From Marinomonas sp. IMCC 4694 (GTDB taxonomy: Bacteria > Pseudomonadota > Gammaproteobacteria > Pseudomonadales > Marinomonadaceae): DNA of 64,000 nucleotides. This document shows positions 8,019 to 16,966 of this stretch, one piece after another; position 1 is the stretch's first letter; each line of letters begins with the position of its first letter. The notes beneath the pieces are model-generated. The model ran no database searches. It had not been told where the DNA came from and saw only the letters and a list, made by a program, of their open reading frames with translations. A program made the translations under genes and the position numbers. Location of the stretch: positions 372,001-436,000 of the forward strand of contig NZ_VSRV01000001.1 of NCBI RefSeq assembly GCF_008122525.1, in the 5' to 3' direction.

Positions 8019-9529
8019 CAAGGCGTTCCTCCTGGTAACAGGCCATAAGCCGATGCTTGAATGTCATGCAAATATTGAGCGGCTTGTTGCGTATAGTGTG
8101 TGATGTCACCACCCAAAAGCACCAACACGGGAGCCGCCAACAGCAGCAGAGCAATACTGATGATTTCATTGGTTTTTGCCGGCTCAGCGTCAGAGGCTAC
8201 GGTGCCATTGTGGCGCCAGAACAAGGTAGTTCCTGCTCTGGAAAAAGTAATCAACGCCGCCAAGCTGCCGATGAGTATTAATGGCCAAACCCACATGGTT
8301 TGGGCATTAGACTGAGTCGCTTGTAATATCATTATTTTACCAACAAAGCCTGACAGGGGCGGCATACCGACCAGCGTAAGGGCCGACATGGCAAACGCAA
8401 ACCCCAGTAATCTAGGCTGTACAAAAGGGCGAGACCGCACAAAGCGATCTTCTGCTTTGCCTCGTTGGCGAGCCATTACGTCGGCCAGTAAAAATAACCC
8501 TGCCGACGCTAACGTGCTGTGAACCATGTAATACAGTGCCGCTGACGTAGCGGCTTCAGAATTGATGGCCGCGCAGGCCAGTAAGCTCCCGCTAGATACA
8601 ATGACTAAATTAGCGCTCAACGTTTTAATGCCAGGGCTGGCAAATACACCAACAGTACCAACAGTGATGGTGAGCAAAGCCAGTGGCCATAGCCAAGGTG
8701 TGGCGATGTTGGCTAACTCGCCGGCATTTTCACCAAAAATCACGGTATAAACGCGGAAAATACTGTAAATACCGACTTTCGTCATGATGGCAAATAAGGC
8801 CGCGACAGGGGCGCTGGCGCTGGCATACGTTCTTGGTAGCCAAAAATGCATGGGCAGCATGGCGGCTTTTAAGCCAAAAACCACCAATAACAACAGTGCG
8901 CCGGTCTTTGCCAGTGTCGCTGTCTCACCTTCAAGTTGCCCTACTTTGACCGCCATATCTGCCATATTCAGCGTACCGAGCGTGCCATACAAAATGCCCA
9001 GTCCAAACAAGAACAAGCTCGAACCCACGAGGTTCAAAATGACATAATGCAACGCCGCTTGTGTTTTTTGCTTACCGCCAGCATGGATGAGCAGAGCGTA
9101 AGAAGCGATCAACAACACTTCAAAAAAGACGAATAAATTGAATATATCGCCCGTCAAAAATGCCCCATTGATGCCCATGATTTGAAACATGAACAATGGG
9201 TGGAAGTAGGCGCCCCCTTTGTCTTGCCCAGAAACCGCATACAGCATGACACAAAACGCTAAGAATCCCGTTAACAGAACCAGTAGGCTAGAGACCTTGT
9301 CTGCAATCAATGCAATACCAAACGGCGGTTGCCAACCACCTAAGGCATAAAGTTGTACCCCACTCTGATTTACTTGATAAAGTAAAAGTGCAGAAGAAAT
9401 AAGCAAAAACAAGGTGCCAATCACCGAGGCAATACGCTGAAAGCTTATGTCTCTTGAAATAGGTGGCAGTAGCATGATGGCGCCAAACAACAGCGGAATC
9501 AGAATAGGAAAAATGCTTAAATGCTGCAT
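8018..9529 (-). CDS. mrpD: Mrp Na+/H+ antiporter subunit D
   Basis: 503-aa subunit homologous to the proton-pumping NuoL/M/N subunits of complex I. About 14 hydrophobic helices; conserved features include FNLFVFFEVLLIASYALL (Glu in helix 5), LPMHFWLPRTYASASAPVAALFAIMTKVGIYSIFR (key Lys in helix 7), and MPPLSGFVGKI. It starts directly after the mrpC stop codon, with GGAGG ten bases upstream. MrpA and MrpD are thought to form the two ion paths of the complex. Confidence 0.95.
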   Translation of the reverse strand: MQHLSIFPILIPLLFGAIMLLPPISRDISFQRIASVIGTLFLLISSALLLYQVNQSGVQLYALGGWQPPFGIALIADKVSSLLVLLTGFLAFCVMLYAVSGQDKGGAYFHPLFMFQIMGINGAFLTGDIFNLFVFFEVLLIASYALLIHAGGKQKTQAALHYVILNLVGSSLFLFGLGILYGTLGTLNMADMAVKVGQLEGETATLAKTGALLLLVVFGLKAAMLPMHFWLPRTYASASAPVAALFAIMTKVGIYSIFRVYTVIFGENAGELANIATPWLWPLALLTITVGTVGVFASPGIKTLSANLVIVSSGSLLACAAINSEAATSAALYYMVHSTLASAGLFLLADVMARQRGKAEDRFVRSRPFVQPRLLGFAFAMSALTLVGMPPLSGFVGKIMILQATQSNAQTMWVWPLILIGSLAALITFSRAGTTLFWRHNGTVASDAEPAKTNEIISIALLLLAAPVLVLLGGDITHYTQQAAQYLHDIQASAYGLLPGGTP

Positions 9530-9895
9530 TTATTGATTGCCTCCTGATTTCTGTGTCGTATCGCCTGGTCGAGCTGGCAGGGTGCCGTCTACGTGATCGT
9601 TGCCTAAGTCTGCTCTTGCTCGCATGGCCAAAATAACGGCAAAGGCTGTCATGGCGAAACCGATTACGATGGCCGTCAGGACCAATGCTTGTGGCAGTGG
9701 ATCACTGTATTGTTCTGATTCTCCTAATACCGCCGCTGCATTGAGTTTGAGTCGGCCACTGGCAAACAGAAATAAATTCACCGCATAGGACAAGAGCGTT
9801 AAGCCAATAACGACAGAAAAAGTACGGCCACGCAGCGCGAGAAAAATGCCACACGCGGTGAGTAAACCAACACAAAAGGCGTATAAACCTTCCAT
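9530..9895 (-). CDS. mrpC: Mrp Na+/H+ antiporter subunit C
   Basis: 121-aa subunit homologous to NuoK, three membrane helices. GLTLLSYAVNLFLFASG (about 31-47) and DPLPQALVLTAIVIGFAMTAFAVIL (about 65-89) are the NuoK/MrpC signatures. Its start overlaps the stop codon of the A/B fusion gene (TAATG). The C-terminal tail beyond residue 95 is polar and variable. Confidence 0.94.
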   Translation of the reverse strand: MEGLYAFCVGLLTACGIFLALRGRTFSVVIGLTLLSYAVNLFLFASGRLKLNAAAVLGESEQYSDPLPQALVLTAIVIGFAMTAFAVILAMRARADLGNDHVDGTLPARPGDTTQKSGGNQ

Positions 9896-12693
9896 TAATC
9901 ATGCTCCTTTTGAATCGGACGCTCGCTGGTGGTCAGCTGACCAAGATTGGCAAGAATCAACATGGTTGCTCCTACCACAGTGAGGAAAACACCAAGATCA
10001 AAAATCATGGCACTGGCGAGCTCGAATTTACCGATAACGGGCAGATAAAAATAATCGAACCAAGACGACAAGAAAGTATGCCCAAATACCCAGCTGCCTA
10101 AGCCACTGAGTGTGGCGATCCCAATACCGGAGCCTATCATAATTTGGTAATCCAGTTTTACGCGTGTTTTGATCCATAACACACCGTGTGCAACATATTG
10201 TTGGATAATCGCTACCGAAGTGATGAGGCCTGCAATGAACCCGCCCCCTGGCATGTTGTGTCCGCGTAAGAAAATATAAGCAGATACCAGCAGCGCCAGT
10301 GGCAAGAGACTTTGAGAAATAACGCTCAACAAAATGGGGTGACGATCTTCTGACCAGGCTAAGCCTTTATCATCGCTGGATGGCATGTAGAGACGCATTC
10401 TAGCGATGAGTTTATAGATCCCCAATGCAGCAATACCCAATACGGTGATTTCCCCTAGGGTATCGAACCCTCGAAAATCGACCAAGATGACATTGACAAT
10501 GTTTGTGCCACCGCCACCGGTTTTACTGTTTTCGGTAAAAAACGTCGAGATGGTGTCGAGTGGTCGGGTCATCAAGGCATAACAAATCGTGCCAACGACT
10601 CCTCCAATTAAAGACGCCAACCCCAAGTCGCGTACGACTCGTCTAGGTGATGACTCTTTTGGGGTTTTTTGAGGTAAAAAGAACAGGGCTAAGATCAACA
10701 AAATAACCGTAACGACTTCCACCGACAATTGTGTCAACGCCAAGTCCGGCGCAGAAAATTGCGCGAAGGCGAGGGATACAATAAGCCCAACAACCGATAA
10801 AGTAAGCAGTGCGACAATGCGCCGTCTATGCCATATCACGGTTGCCAAGGCGGAAATACACAACAAAACAGCACAGGTAATAGACAAAGCATCCAGTGGG
10901 ATTTCAGGACGCTGGCCGGCGGTTGTATTGAGCTTCATCAAAGAAGACGCCGTCATGATGACAGCAAAACTTAGCGTGAAGAAAATATAACGCTGTAAAG
11001 AGCCATTTTCTGTTACCGCAATGAGCTTAGAGGTTTTATTGACTAAATACTGAACTGTGCTTTCGAACACTAATTTGGGATCGCTGGCAGGAAATTGTGC
11101 TTGGAATTTAAATAAGTGCGAACGATTGTAATACATGAATAAACCGCCGATTAAGGCAATGACGCTCATTAAAAGAGGGAAGTTAAACCCATGCCAAATA
11201 GCCAAGCTGTAGCTTGGCGCAGGGCCGTTTAATGTCGCGCTGGCCGCTGCGAGCAATAAATCCCCGACAACTAGACTTGGGAAAATCCCCACTAATAGAC
11301 ACAGAGCAACCAAAATCTCGACTGGGACGCGCATGTAACGTGGTGGTTCATGCGGTGTTTTCGGCAAGTTAACCGGCTCACCATTAAAAAATACATCGTG
11401 AATGAAGCGCGTCGAATAGGCAACAGCGAATACGCCGCCCAGTGTGGCCAGCACAGGAATAAACCAAGATAACGAACCTAAAGACGCTTGATGAAGTGTC
11501 TCGGTAAAAAACATTTCTTTTGATAAAAAGCCGTTCATTAAGGGCACGCCAGCCATTGATGCCGAGGCCACCATGGCCAGCGTGGCCGTATAAGGCATAT
11601 ATTTCCACAAACCATTAAGCTGTCGCATATCGCGCGATCCGGACTCGTGATCAATAATGCCCGCCGCCATAAACAAAGATGCTTTAAATATGGCGTGGTT
11701 AATAATATGAAAAATAGCCGCGACGGCCGCTAAGTCGGTCCCCATGCCGAGTAACAAAGTAATTAACCCTAGGTGACTGATCGTAGAGTTGGCCAAAAGC
11801 CCTTTTAAATCGTGTTGAAAAAGCGCGATATACGCCCCGACTAAAAACGTGGCTAAGCCGGTTAAACTGACAATTAAGAACCATAAATTGGTGTCCGCTA
11901 ACGCAGGATAAAAACGCGCCATTAAGAAAATGCCGGCTTTTACCATAGTGGCAGAGTGTAAGTAAGCACTGACTGGTGTCGGCGCGGCCATGGCGTTTGG
12001 TAGCCAAAAATGAAAAGGAAACTGTGCCGACTTGGTAAACGCGCCGAGTAACACCAGCACAACGATAATCGGGTAGTTTGCACTTGCTTTAATCAAGTCG
12101 CCATTATCTAGTACGTCTTGTAGGTTAAAACTGCCTACGGTATTGCCCAAAATCAATAGCCCTGCAAGAAGTGCTAAGCCGCCCGCACCGGTCACTGTTA
12201 GCGCCATACGAGCGCCTTTTCTGGCTTCGGTTTTGTGCCCCCAAAAGCTGATCAGCAAAAATGAACTGATGCTGGTTAATTCCCAAAAAAACCACAACTG
12301 AATTAGGTTATCAGACAACACCACACCTAACATGGCGAACATGAATAAGATCAAATACGCGTAAAACTTCCCAATGGAATCTTGGGTGGACAGATAATAG
12401 CGAGCATACAAGATAACCAGTAAACCGATACCAAGAATCAAAATAGAAAAAAGCAGTGCCAAACCATCAAGACGAAAGGCAAGTTCTAACCCAATCGCAG
12501 GAATCCAGGGTAAAGCGGCCTGAAAGCGCTCACCATTAAAAATGTCTCCCGAGTGGGACAGCACCAAAAAGAGAGTCAATGCTGGCAAGGCGGCGGTCAT
12601 AAAGGCGCAAGCCGTACGACTGAGGCGCGCCGTTAAAAGCGGCACTAATGTGCCCAGCAGGGGTAAAAAGGGCAGCCAGATAAGGGAGCTCAA
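9895..12693 (-). CDS. mrpA: Mrp Na+/H+ antiporter fused subunit A-B
   Basis: 932 aa. Residues 1 to about 770 form MrpA (NuoL-like, with LPNAMAAPTPVSAYLHSATMVKAGIFLMAR, and the C-terminal extension ending VNVILVDFRGFDTLGEITVLG). The remaining residues correspond to MrpB (SQSLLPLALLVSAYIFLRGHNMPGGGFIAGL). In Bacillus these are separate genes; the A-B fusion is known from PhaAB/ShaAB-type operons. The start is a TTG: no ATG lies nearby, and AGGAGG stands seven bases upstream. First gene of the six-gene operon A/B-C-D-E-F-G, which exports Na+ in exchange for H+ and supports salt and alkali tolerance. Confidence 0.95.
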   Translation of the reverse strand: MSSLIWLPFLPLLGTLVPLLTARLSRTACAFMTAALPALTLFLVLSHSGDIFNGERFQAALPWIPAIGLELAFRLDGLALLFSILILGIGLLVILYARYYLSTQDSIGKFYAYLILFMFAMLGVVLSDNLIQLWFFWELTSISSFLLISFWGHKTEARKGARMALTVTGAGGLALLAGLLILGNTVGSFNLQDVLDNGDLIKASANYPIIVVLVLLGAFTKSAQFPFHFWLPNAMAAPTPVSAYLHSATMVKAGIFLMARFYPALADTNLWFLIVSLTGLATFLVGAYIALFQHDLKGLLANSTISHLGLITLLLGMGTDLAAVAAIFHIINHAIFKASLFMAAGIIDHESGSRDMRQLNGLWKYMPYTATLAMVASASMAGVPLMNGFLSKEMFFTETLHQASLGSLSWFIPVLATLGGVFAVAYSTRFIHDVFFNGEPVNLPKTPHEPPRYMRVPVEILVALCLLVGIFPSLVVGDLLLAAASATLNGPAPSYSLAIWHGFNFPLLMSVIALIGGLFMYYNRSHLFKFQAQFPASDPKLVFESTVQYLVNKTSKLIAVTENGSLQRYIFFTLSFAVIMTASSLMKLNTTAGQRPEIPLDALSITCAVLLCISALATVIWHRRRIVALLTLSVVGLIVSLAFAQFSAPDLALTQLSVEVVTVILLILALFFLPQKTPKESSPRRVVRDLGLASLIGGVVGTICYALMTRPLDTISTFFTENSKTGGGGTNIVNVILVDFRGFDTLGEITVLGIAALGIYKLIARMRLYMPSSDDKGLAWSEDRHPILLSVISQSLLPLALLVSAYIFLRGHNMPGGGFIAGLITSVAIIQQYVAHGVLWIKTRVKLDYQIMIGSGIGIATLSGLGSWVFGHTFLSSWFDYFYLPVIGKFELASAMIFDLGVFLTVVGATMLILANLGQLTTSERPIQKEHD

Positions 12694-13023
12694 AGAAAAG
12701 CCTCCTGTGCTGTGATGGACAATATAGTTTTAACAAACTGTCTGAACATGGTGGTGATCCTAACAATGGGCCTGCGTTAAATGACAATATGTCCAGTCAG
12801 TAAACGACCAAAATAACAAGTGTACAAGCATAGCCTTTTCATAATTGAATCAATAGCCTAAAAAAACGTCTGCGAACAAAAAAGTATGGTCAGGGGGCAA
12901 AGTCTGGCAACAAAATCAGAGTATGGATGGGGTAAAAAGTTCCTAACAACGCACTTTTTACCCCATAATTTCATGCGAGGGTAATGAGCCTAGCAAGGTA
13001 AAAGTGTCACAGAAAAGACACAC
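12694..13023. other. Intergenic region upstream of the mrp operon
   Basis: 330 bases without a gene. The mrp promoter must lie here, on the minus strand; no convincing -35/-10 pair was found. The main visible structure is the 14-base-arm inverted repeat at 12927-12966, on the side nearer the chemoreceptor's 3' end. Confidence 0.5.
12927..12966. repeat. Perfect 14-base inverted repeat
   Basis: ATGGGGTAAAAAGT and ACTTTTTACCCCAT are exact complements around a 12-base loop, about 60 bases past the chemoreceptor stop codon. It would make a strong hairpin on either strand, but no long T run follows; it may be the chemoreceptor terminator or an operator. Confidence 0.55.
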
Positions 13024-14115
13024 TTAAAACCGCTTTACTTCATTCATGAGCCCATCAATCTGGATCACTACCTGTAAGCTGGCCGACTCCATGGTATCGA
13101 GGTGTTGAAGCATCGCTTTTACGTTATCGGCTTGCGCCGCTTGCAATGCAAAACGTCCTGACTCATGCACCACCTTATGCGGCGCTTCAATGGCTTTAAA
13201 GCTAGGCGATGACTGGAAATGACGCGCGCCATAGCCTTCGTAATACCACTTTCCCAGTCGGCACTCTGTGTGCAAGTTGACTTTGCTGTCGAACGTTTTT
13301 TTATTGATACGATCGTATACGTCGTTTTTCCACACGGCATGATCGAGTTTTACCGTATTCAAGAACGAGTGTGTCGCGGCCACGTTAATCACGGCCTGCA
13401 TATGATCTGAACGGGAAATGACATGATCAACAACTTGGTCAATTTGAACAGACGAGGCAGAAATGTCCATGGCGCTGTCTTTGTTTTGATTGACCATGTT
13501 TTTGATTTGTTCAGTTTGAGAGATAACTTGTTTTACCAAGGTTTCCACTTGCTCGCTGGCACTGTGGGTTTTGCCGGCTAGGTTTCTGACTTCATCAGCC
13601 ACCACCGCAAATCCCCTCCCCGCGGTGCCTGCTCTGGCCGCTTCTATTGCCGCGTTGAGGGCAAGCAGGTTTGTTTGTGAAGAGATTTCTTGAATGCTGG
13701 ACACCAGTTTGCTGATGTCATTGGCGGTTTTATCGAGCACGTTCGCCGCGCCCATGCTGTCGGTGGCCTGAGTGTTAATAAGCCCAGCACGCTCACTTAA
13801 GCGTTGTAAAGCGATTCTGGTTTCATCAAAAATATCTTCTAGCTGTGACATGCTAACGCGCTCTTCAATAAGATTTTCAGCGCTGTCAGCCAGGCCAAAA
13901 CGAATCGAGTTGAGCATTTCCCCACCACGAAGCTGGTAATGAATAAGGTTTCGGTCGTTTCCTGTGGGGTTGTTTTTTAAGTGTTCTAGCGCGTTTTGTA
14001 ACACCCTTAACTCAGTGTTAAGGGTTTCTGATGTTTGCTTGTGAGCCGCCCGCTCTTGTTCTAGCTGTAGTGTTAGTGCCGTTATTTGTTGTTTTAATTC
14101 AGTATTGAAAAACAT
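13024..14115 (-). CDS. Soluble methyl-accepting chemotaxis protein with CZB domain
   Basis: 363-aa chemoreceptor with no membrane segment, so cytoplasmic. A coiled coil at 1-48 is followed by a short MCP signalling domain with the hairpin tip EAARAGTAGRGFAVVADEVRNLAGKT (158-183), and a C-terminal chemoreceptor zinc-binding (CZB) domain. Likely Zn ligands are H259, C285 (in ECRLGKWYY), H313 and H317, matching the His/Cys/His-x3-His pattern of CZB in DgcZ and TlpD. It would pass signals through CheW/CheA, encoded elsewhere. CZB receptors sense zinc or oxidants such as hypochlorous acid in other bacteria. Divergent from an EAL-domain gene. Confidence 0.9.
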   Translation of the reverse strand: MFFNTELKQQITALTLQLEQERAAHKQTSETLNTELRVLQNALEHLKNNPTGNDRNLIHYQLRGGEMLNSIRFGLADSAENLIEERVSMSQLEDIFDETRIALQRLSERAGLINTQATDSMGAANVLDKTANDISKLVSSIQEISSQTNLLALNAAIEAARAGTAGRGFAVVADEVRNLAGKTHSASEQVETLVKQVISQTEQIKNMVNQNKDSAMDISASSVQIDQVVDHVISRSDHMQAVINVAATHSFLNTVKLDHAVWKNDVYDRINKKTFDSKVNLHTECRLGKWYYEGYGARHFQSSPSFKAIEAPHKVVHESGRFALQAAQADNVKAMLQHLDTMESASLQVVIQIDGLMNEVKRF

Positions 14116-14323
14116 AATGAGGGTCCAGTGTAAGCCTTAAATAAACCCAATGACGAATTGGGTAAACACAGGTGTCTTTGTGCTAAATAGCGACATCAAA
14201 AATGAAACGTCACTATAATTGTTAAGTTATGTAATCTTCAAGTAAAACAGACAAAAAAATCGTATCCTTAATGTTTTTTAAAGTAGATAAATTACGTCAA
14301 ATCAGTACCTGTAAAGTTGGGTA

Positions 14324-15097
14324 ATGGGAGTCAATATGCAGCAAAAAGATTTCCGAAAGTTAGGGTGCGCTGAATGCGCTTCTGGGAGTGATTTAGGGTT
14401 CGATTTCACCATGGCTTTTCAACCGATTGTCGATGTTCAAACTAAGCGCATTTTCGCCCAAGAAGCGTTAGTGAGAGGGCGGCGTGGAGAGAGCGCTTTT
14501 CATGTTTTTCAGCAGGTTAATGAGACAAATCGCTATCGCTTCGACCAAAGCTGTCGAGTTAAGGCCATTAAGTTGGCCGCCGAGCTAAACATTGCCCAAG
14601 ACAGCTTTTTGAGCATTAATTTTTTACCTAATGCAGTGTATAAGCCAGAGCTTTGTATTCGGACTACGTTAAACGCCGCTGAGACATTTCAATTTCCCAA
14701 AGAGAAAATCATTTTTGAATTTACAGAGAATGAGCAAATTACCGACAGCCAGCATTTAGAATCGATTATTACACATTATCAGCAACAAGGTTTTTTAACC
14801 GCAACGGATGATTTTGGTTCAGGTTTTAATGGTCTGAATCAATTAGCAGATTTAAAAACAGATATGGCAAAAATCGACATGGTGTTAATACGCCACATTG
14901 ATCAAGATCAAAAGCGACGCATTATTGTTCGCAATCTGGTGCGTTTGTTTAGCGATCTCGACATGACCCTTATTGCTGAAGGCGTTGAAACGCAAAATGA
15001 ATTTCATGTACTTCGAGATATGGGGGTGCGCTTGTTTCAGGGGTATTATTTTGCTAAGCCCTGTTTTGAATCGCTGGCACCTGTTCATTGGGGGTGA
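14324..15097 (+). CDS. EAL-domain c-di-GMP phosphodiesterase
   Basis: 257 aa, a single EAL domain with no sensor or GGDEF part and no membrane segment. The active-site set looks complete: E47 (EALVRG), N99 (NFLP), E132/E135 (FEFTEN), D162-D163 (DDFGSGF), K183 (KID) and E219 (EGVE). It should hydrolyse c-di-GMP to pGpG. Short N-terminal extension with two Cys (CAEC). An ATG at 14336, with GGGAG five bases upstream, is an equally good or better start. Stand-alone EAL proteins of this size often act with separate sensor partners; the divergent chemoreceptor may be one (inference). Confidence 0.88.
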   Translation: MGVNMQQKDFRKLGCAECASGSDLGFDFTMAFQPIVDVQTKRIFAQEALVRGRRGESAFHVFQQVNETNRYRFDQSCRVKAIKLAAELNIAQDSFLSINFLPNAVYKPELCIRTTLNAAETFQFPKEKIIFEFTENEQITDSQHLESIITHYQQQGFLTATDDFGSGFNGLNQLADLKTDMAKIDMVLIRHIDQDQKRRIIVRNLVRLFSDLDMTLIAEGVETQNEFHVLRDMGVRLFQGYYFAKPCFESLAPVHWG

Positions 15098-15105
15098 TCT
15101 TTTTG

Positions 15106-15121
15106 TACGTAATAATACGTA
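15106..15121. promoter_or_regulatory. TACGTA palindromic site upstream of TRAP dctP
   Basis: TACGTAATAATACGTA holds two TACGTA palindromes four bases apart, about 130 bases before the TRAP binding-protein gene. It is a possible binding site for the NarL-type regulator encoded downstream; this is inference from symmetry and position only. Confidence 0.25.
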
Positions 15122-15250
15122 TGTGTGTGCGTAGTCACCGCTAAGCAGGTTCGGTATTCGTACGAATTGTTTACACATTGTTAATCGTTCATCATTGATC
15201 CTCGTTCATTTTACCCATCAAATAAACAAAGATACAGGATGATAAAAACA

Positions 15251-16336
15251 ATGAAATCCTTAAAATTTACAACGTTAATTGCGGCTACAACCGTAACAAT
15301 AGGGGCCATGTCTCTTCCTGCTTTTGCAGCAGACAAAGTGTACAAGTTAACTATGGCAGAAACATGGGCGTCTAACTTCCCTATTTTCGGTGAAGCGCCA
15401 CGTAACATGGCTCGTATCGCTGATGAAATGTCTAATGGACGTTTGAAAATCACGATCGATTCAGCTAACAAACACAAAGCACCATTGGGTATTTTTGATA
15501 TGGTGCGCTCTGGCCAATACGATATGGGGCACTCTGCTTCTTATTATTGGAAAGGTAAAGTGCCAAACACTTTGTACTTTACAACCATGCCTTTTGGTAT
15601 GATCACGCCTGAGCAATATGGTTGGTTCTACCACGGTGGTGGTATGGAACTGATGCAAAAAGTGTATCAACCCTTTGGATTGTTGTCTTTCCCTGGTGGT
15701 AACACAGGCAATCAAATGGGTGGCTGGTTTCAAAAAGAAATCAACTCACTGGATGATCTTCAAGGTCTGAAAATGCGTATTCCTGGTTTTGCAGGCGAAG
15801 TGTTAGCGAAATTAGGTGCAAAACCTACTAACATTGCTTCTGGCGAGCTTTACACAGCGCTTGAACGTCGCACAATTGATGCGCTTGAGTGGGTAGGGCC
15901 TTCACTTGACTTGCGTATGGGCTTCCACAAAATTGCTCCATATTACTACACAGGTTGGCATGAGCCAGCAACAGAGCTTCAATTCCTTGTGAATGAACGT
16001 TCATGGAAAAAACTTCCAGATGATTTACGCGAAATTCTTCGTGTGTCTATGAAGTTAGCCTCTTACGACATGTACATTCAGTCCTACCATGAAAGCGCAG
16101 AAAACTGGGCGACCATGAAAACAGAATACCCGAATGTACAGGTGAAAACCTTCCCGAAAGACGTTCTTGTGGCTATGAAACAAGCGAACCAAGAGCTGTT
16201 GGCTGAAAAAGCAGCGGAAGATCCATTGGCGAAAGAAATTTTAGAATCACAAGCCGATTACTTGAAAAAAGTACGCGTTTGGACCAATATTTCTGACCGC
16301 GCCTACCTTGATAGTGTTGATAGTTTAGCGGAATAA
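15251..16336 (+). CDS. dctP: TRAP transporter solute-binding protein, 2-oxoacid (TakP) type
   Basis: Periplasmic binding protein of a TRAP transporter. Signal peptide with cleavage after SLPAFA; mature chain starts ADKVYKLTM. Many motifs match TakP, the Rhodobacter alpha-keto acid binder: SYYWKGKVP, YHGGGMEL, FPGGNTGNQMGGWFQKEIN, GLKMRIPGFAG, ALERRTIDALEWVGP and KIAPYYYTGW. Pyruvate or another 2-oxo/2-hydroxy monocarboxylate is therefore the likely ligand. The ATG at 15251 follows AGGATGA at ten bases; an in-frame ATG at 15239 overlaps that Shine-Dalgarno sequence. First gene of dctPQM, with an internal hairpin terminator before dctQ. Confidence 0.92.
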   Translation: MKSLKFTTLIAATTVTIGAMSLPAFAADKVYKLTMAETWASNFPIFGEAPRNMARIADEMSNGRLKITIDSANKHKAPLGIFDMVRSGQYDMGHSASYYWKGKVPNTLYFTTMPFGMITPEQYGWFYHGGGMELMQKVYQPFGLLSFPGGNTGNQMGGWFQKEINSLDDLQGLKMRIPGFAGEVLAKLGAKPTNIASGELYTALERRTIDALEWVGPSLDLRMGFHKIAPYYYTGWHEPATELQFLVNERSWKKLPDDLREILRVSMKLASYDMYIQSYHESAENWATMKTEYPNVQVKTFPKDVLVAMKQANQELLAEKAAEDPLAKEILESQADYLKKVRVWTNISDRAYLDSVDSLAE

Positions 16337-16343
16337 AACCTCT

Positions 16344-16380
16344 AAGCATGGCGAGCAAGGTTTGTTCGTCATGCTTTTTT
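16344..16380 (+). terminator. Hairpin between TRAP dctP and dctQ
   Basis: AAGCATGGCGAGCAA pairs with TTGTTCGTCATGCTT (two G-U pairs) and is followed by a T run. Read-through would feed dctQM at a lower level than dctP. It ends 13 bases before the dctQ start. Confidence 0.75.
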
Positions 16381-16393
16381 CTAGGAGCTTGTT

Positions 16394-16933
16394 ATGTCTT
16401 TAATACACCTAGAACGAGGGATTACTCGTTTCTCTAATCTACTTGGTGTTGTTTCAACCATCTTATTTCTCGCCTTACTCTGCAATGTTTTCTACGACGT
16501 TTTAATGCGTTACGCTTTCAATGATGTGTCTATTGGTATGCAAGAATTAGAGTGGCATCTGTATGCGGCGATCTTTTTGTTGGGCATTCCATACGGCATT
16601 CAACACGGTGGCCACGTTCGAGTTGACTTGATTTACGAAAATTTATCGATCCGTGGAAAAGCGTGGATTGATTTATTTGGTTGTGTGTTCTTTTTAATAC
16701 CTTTTACCCTGTTAGTCGGCTATTACGGTGTGGGATTCGCCCACGAGGCTTTCGTACTTGGCGAAACCAGTGGTGACCCAGGTGGCTTACCTTATCGTTG
16801 GATTATTAAAGCCGTTATTCCCGTCGCTTTTTTCTCTATGACAATCAGTGGTTTAGGTATGCTTATTCGCTGTATTAATGTGTTGCGCGGCGTAAGCGAA
16901 GAGGGTTTTTCACACCCTCCTATCCAGCATTGA
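16394..16933 (+). CDS. dctQ: TRAP transporter small permease (DctQ)
   Basis: Small membrane subunit, 179 aa with four hydrophobic helices. YDVLMRYAFNDVSIGMQELEWHLYAAIFLLGIPY shows the conserved DctQ pattern (R-Y-x-F, then E-x-x-W/xx), with GGHVRVDLIYE next and YRWIIKAVIPVAFFSM near the end. It joins DctM in the inner membrane. AGGAG stands nine bases before the ATG. Confidence 0.93.
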   Translation: MSLIHLERGITRFSNLLGVVSTILFLALLCNVFYDVLMRYAFNDVSIGMQELEWHLYAAIFLLGIPYGIQHGGHVRVDLIYENLSIRGKAWIDLFGCVFFLIPFTLLVGYYGVGFAHEAFVLGETSGDPGGLPYRWIIKAVIPVAFFSMTISGLGMLIRCINVLRGVSEEGFSHPPIQH

Positions 16934-16966
16934 TTCTTGCCTCAATTTTAAGTCTATAGGTTTTTT

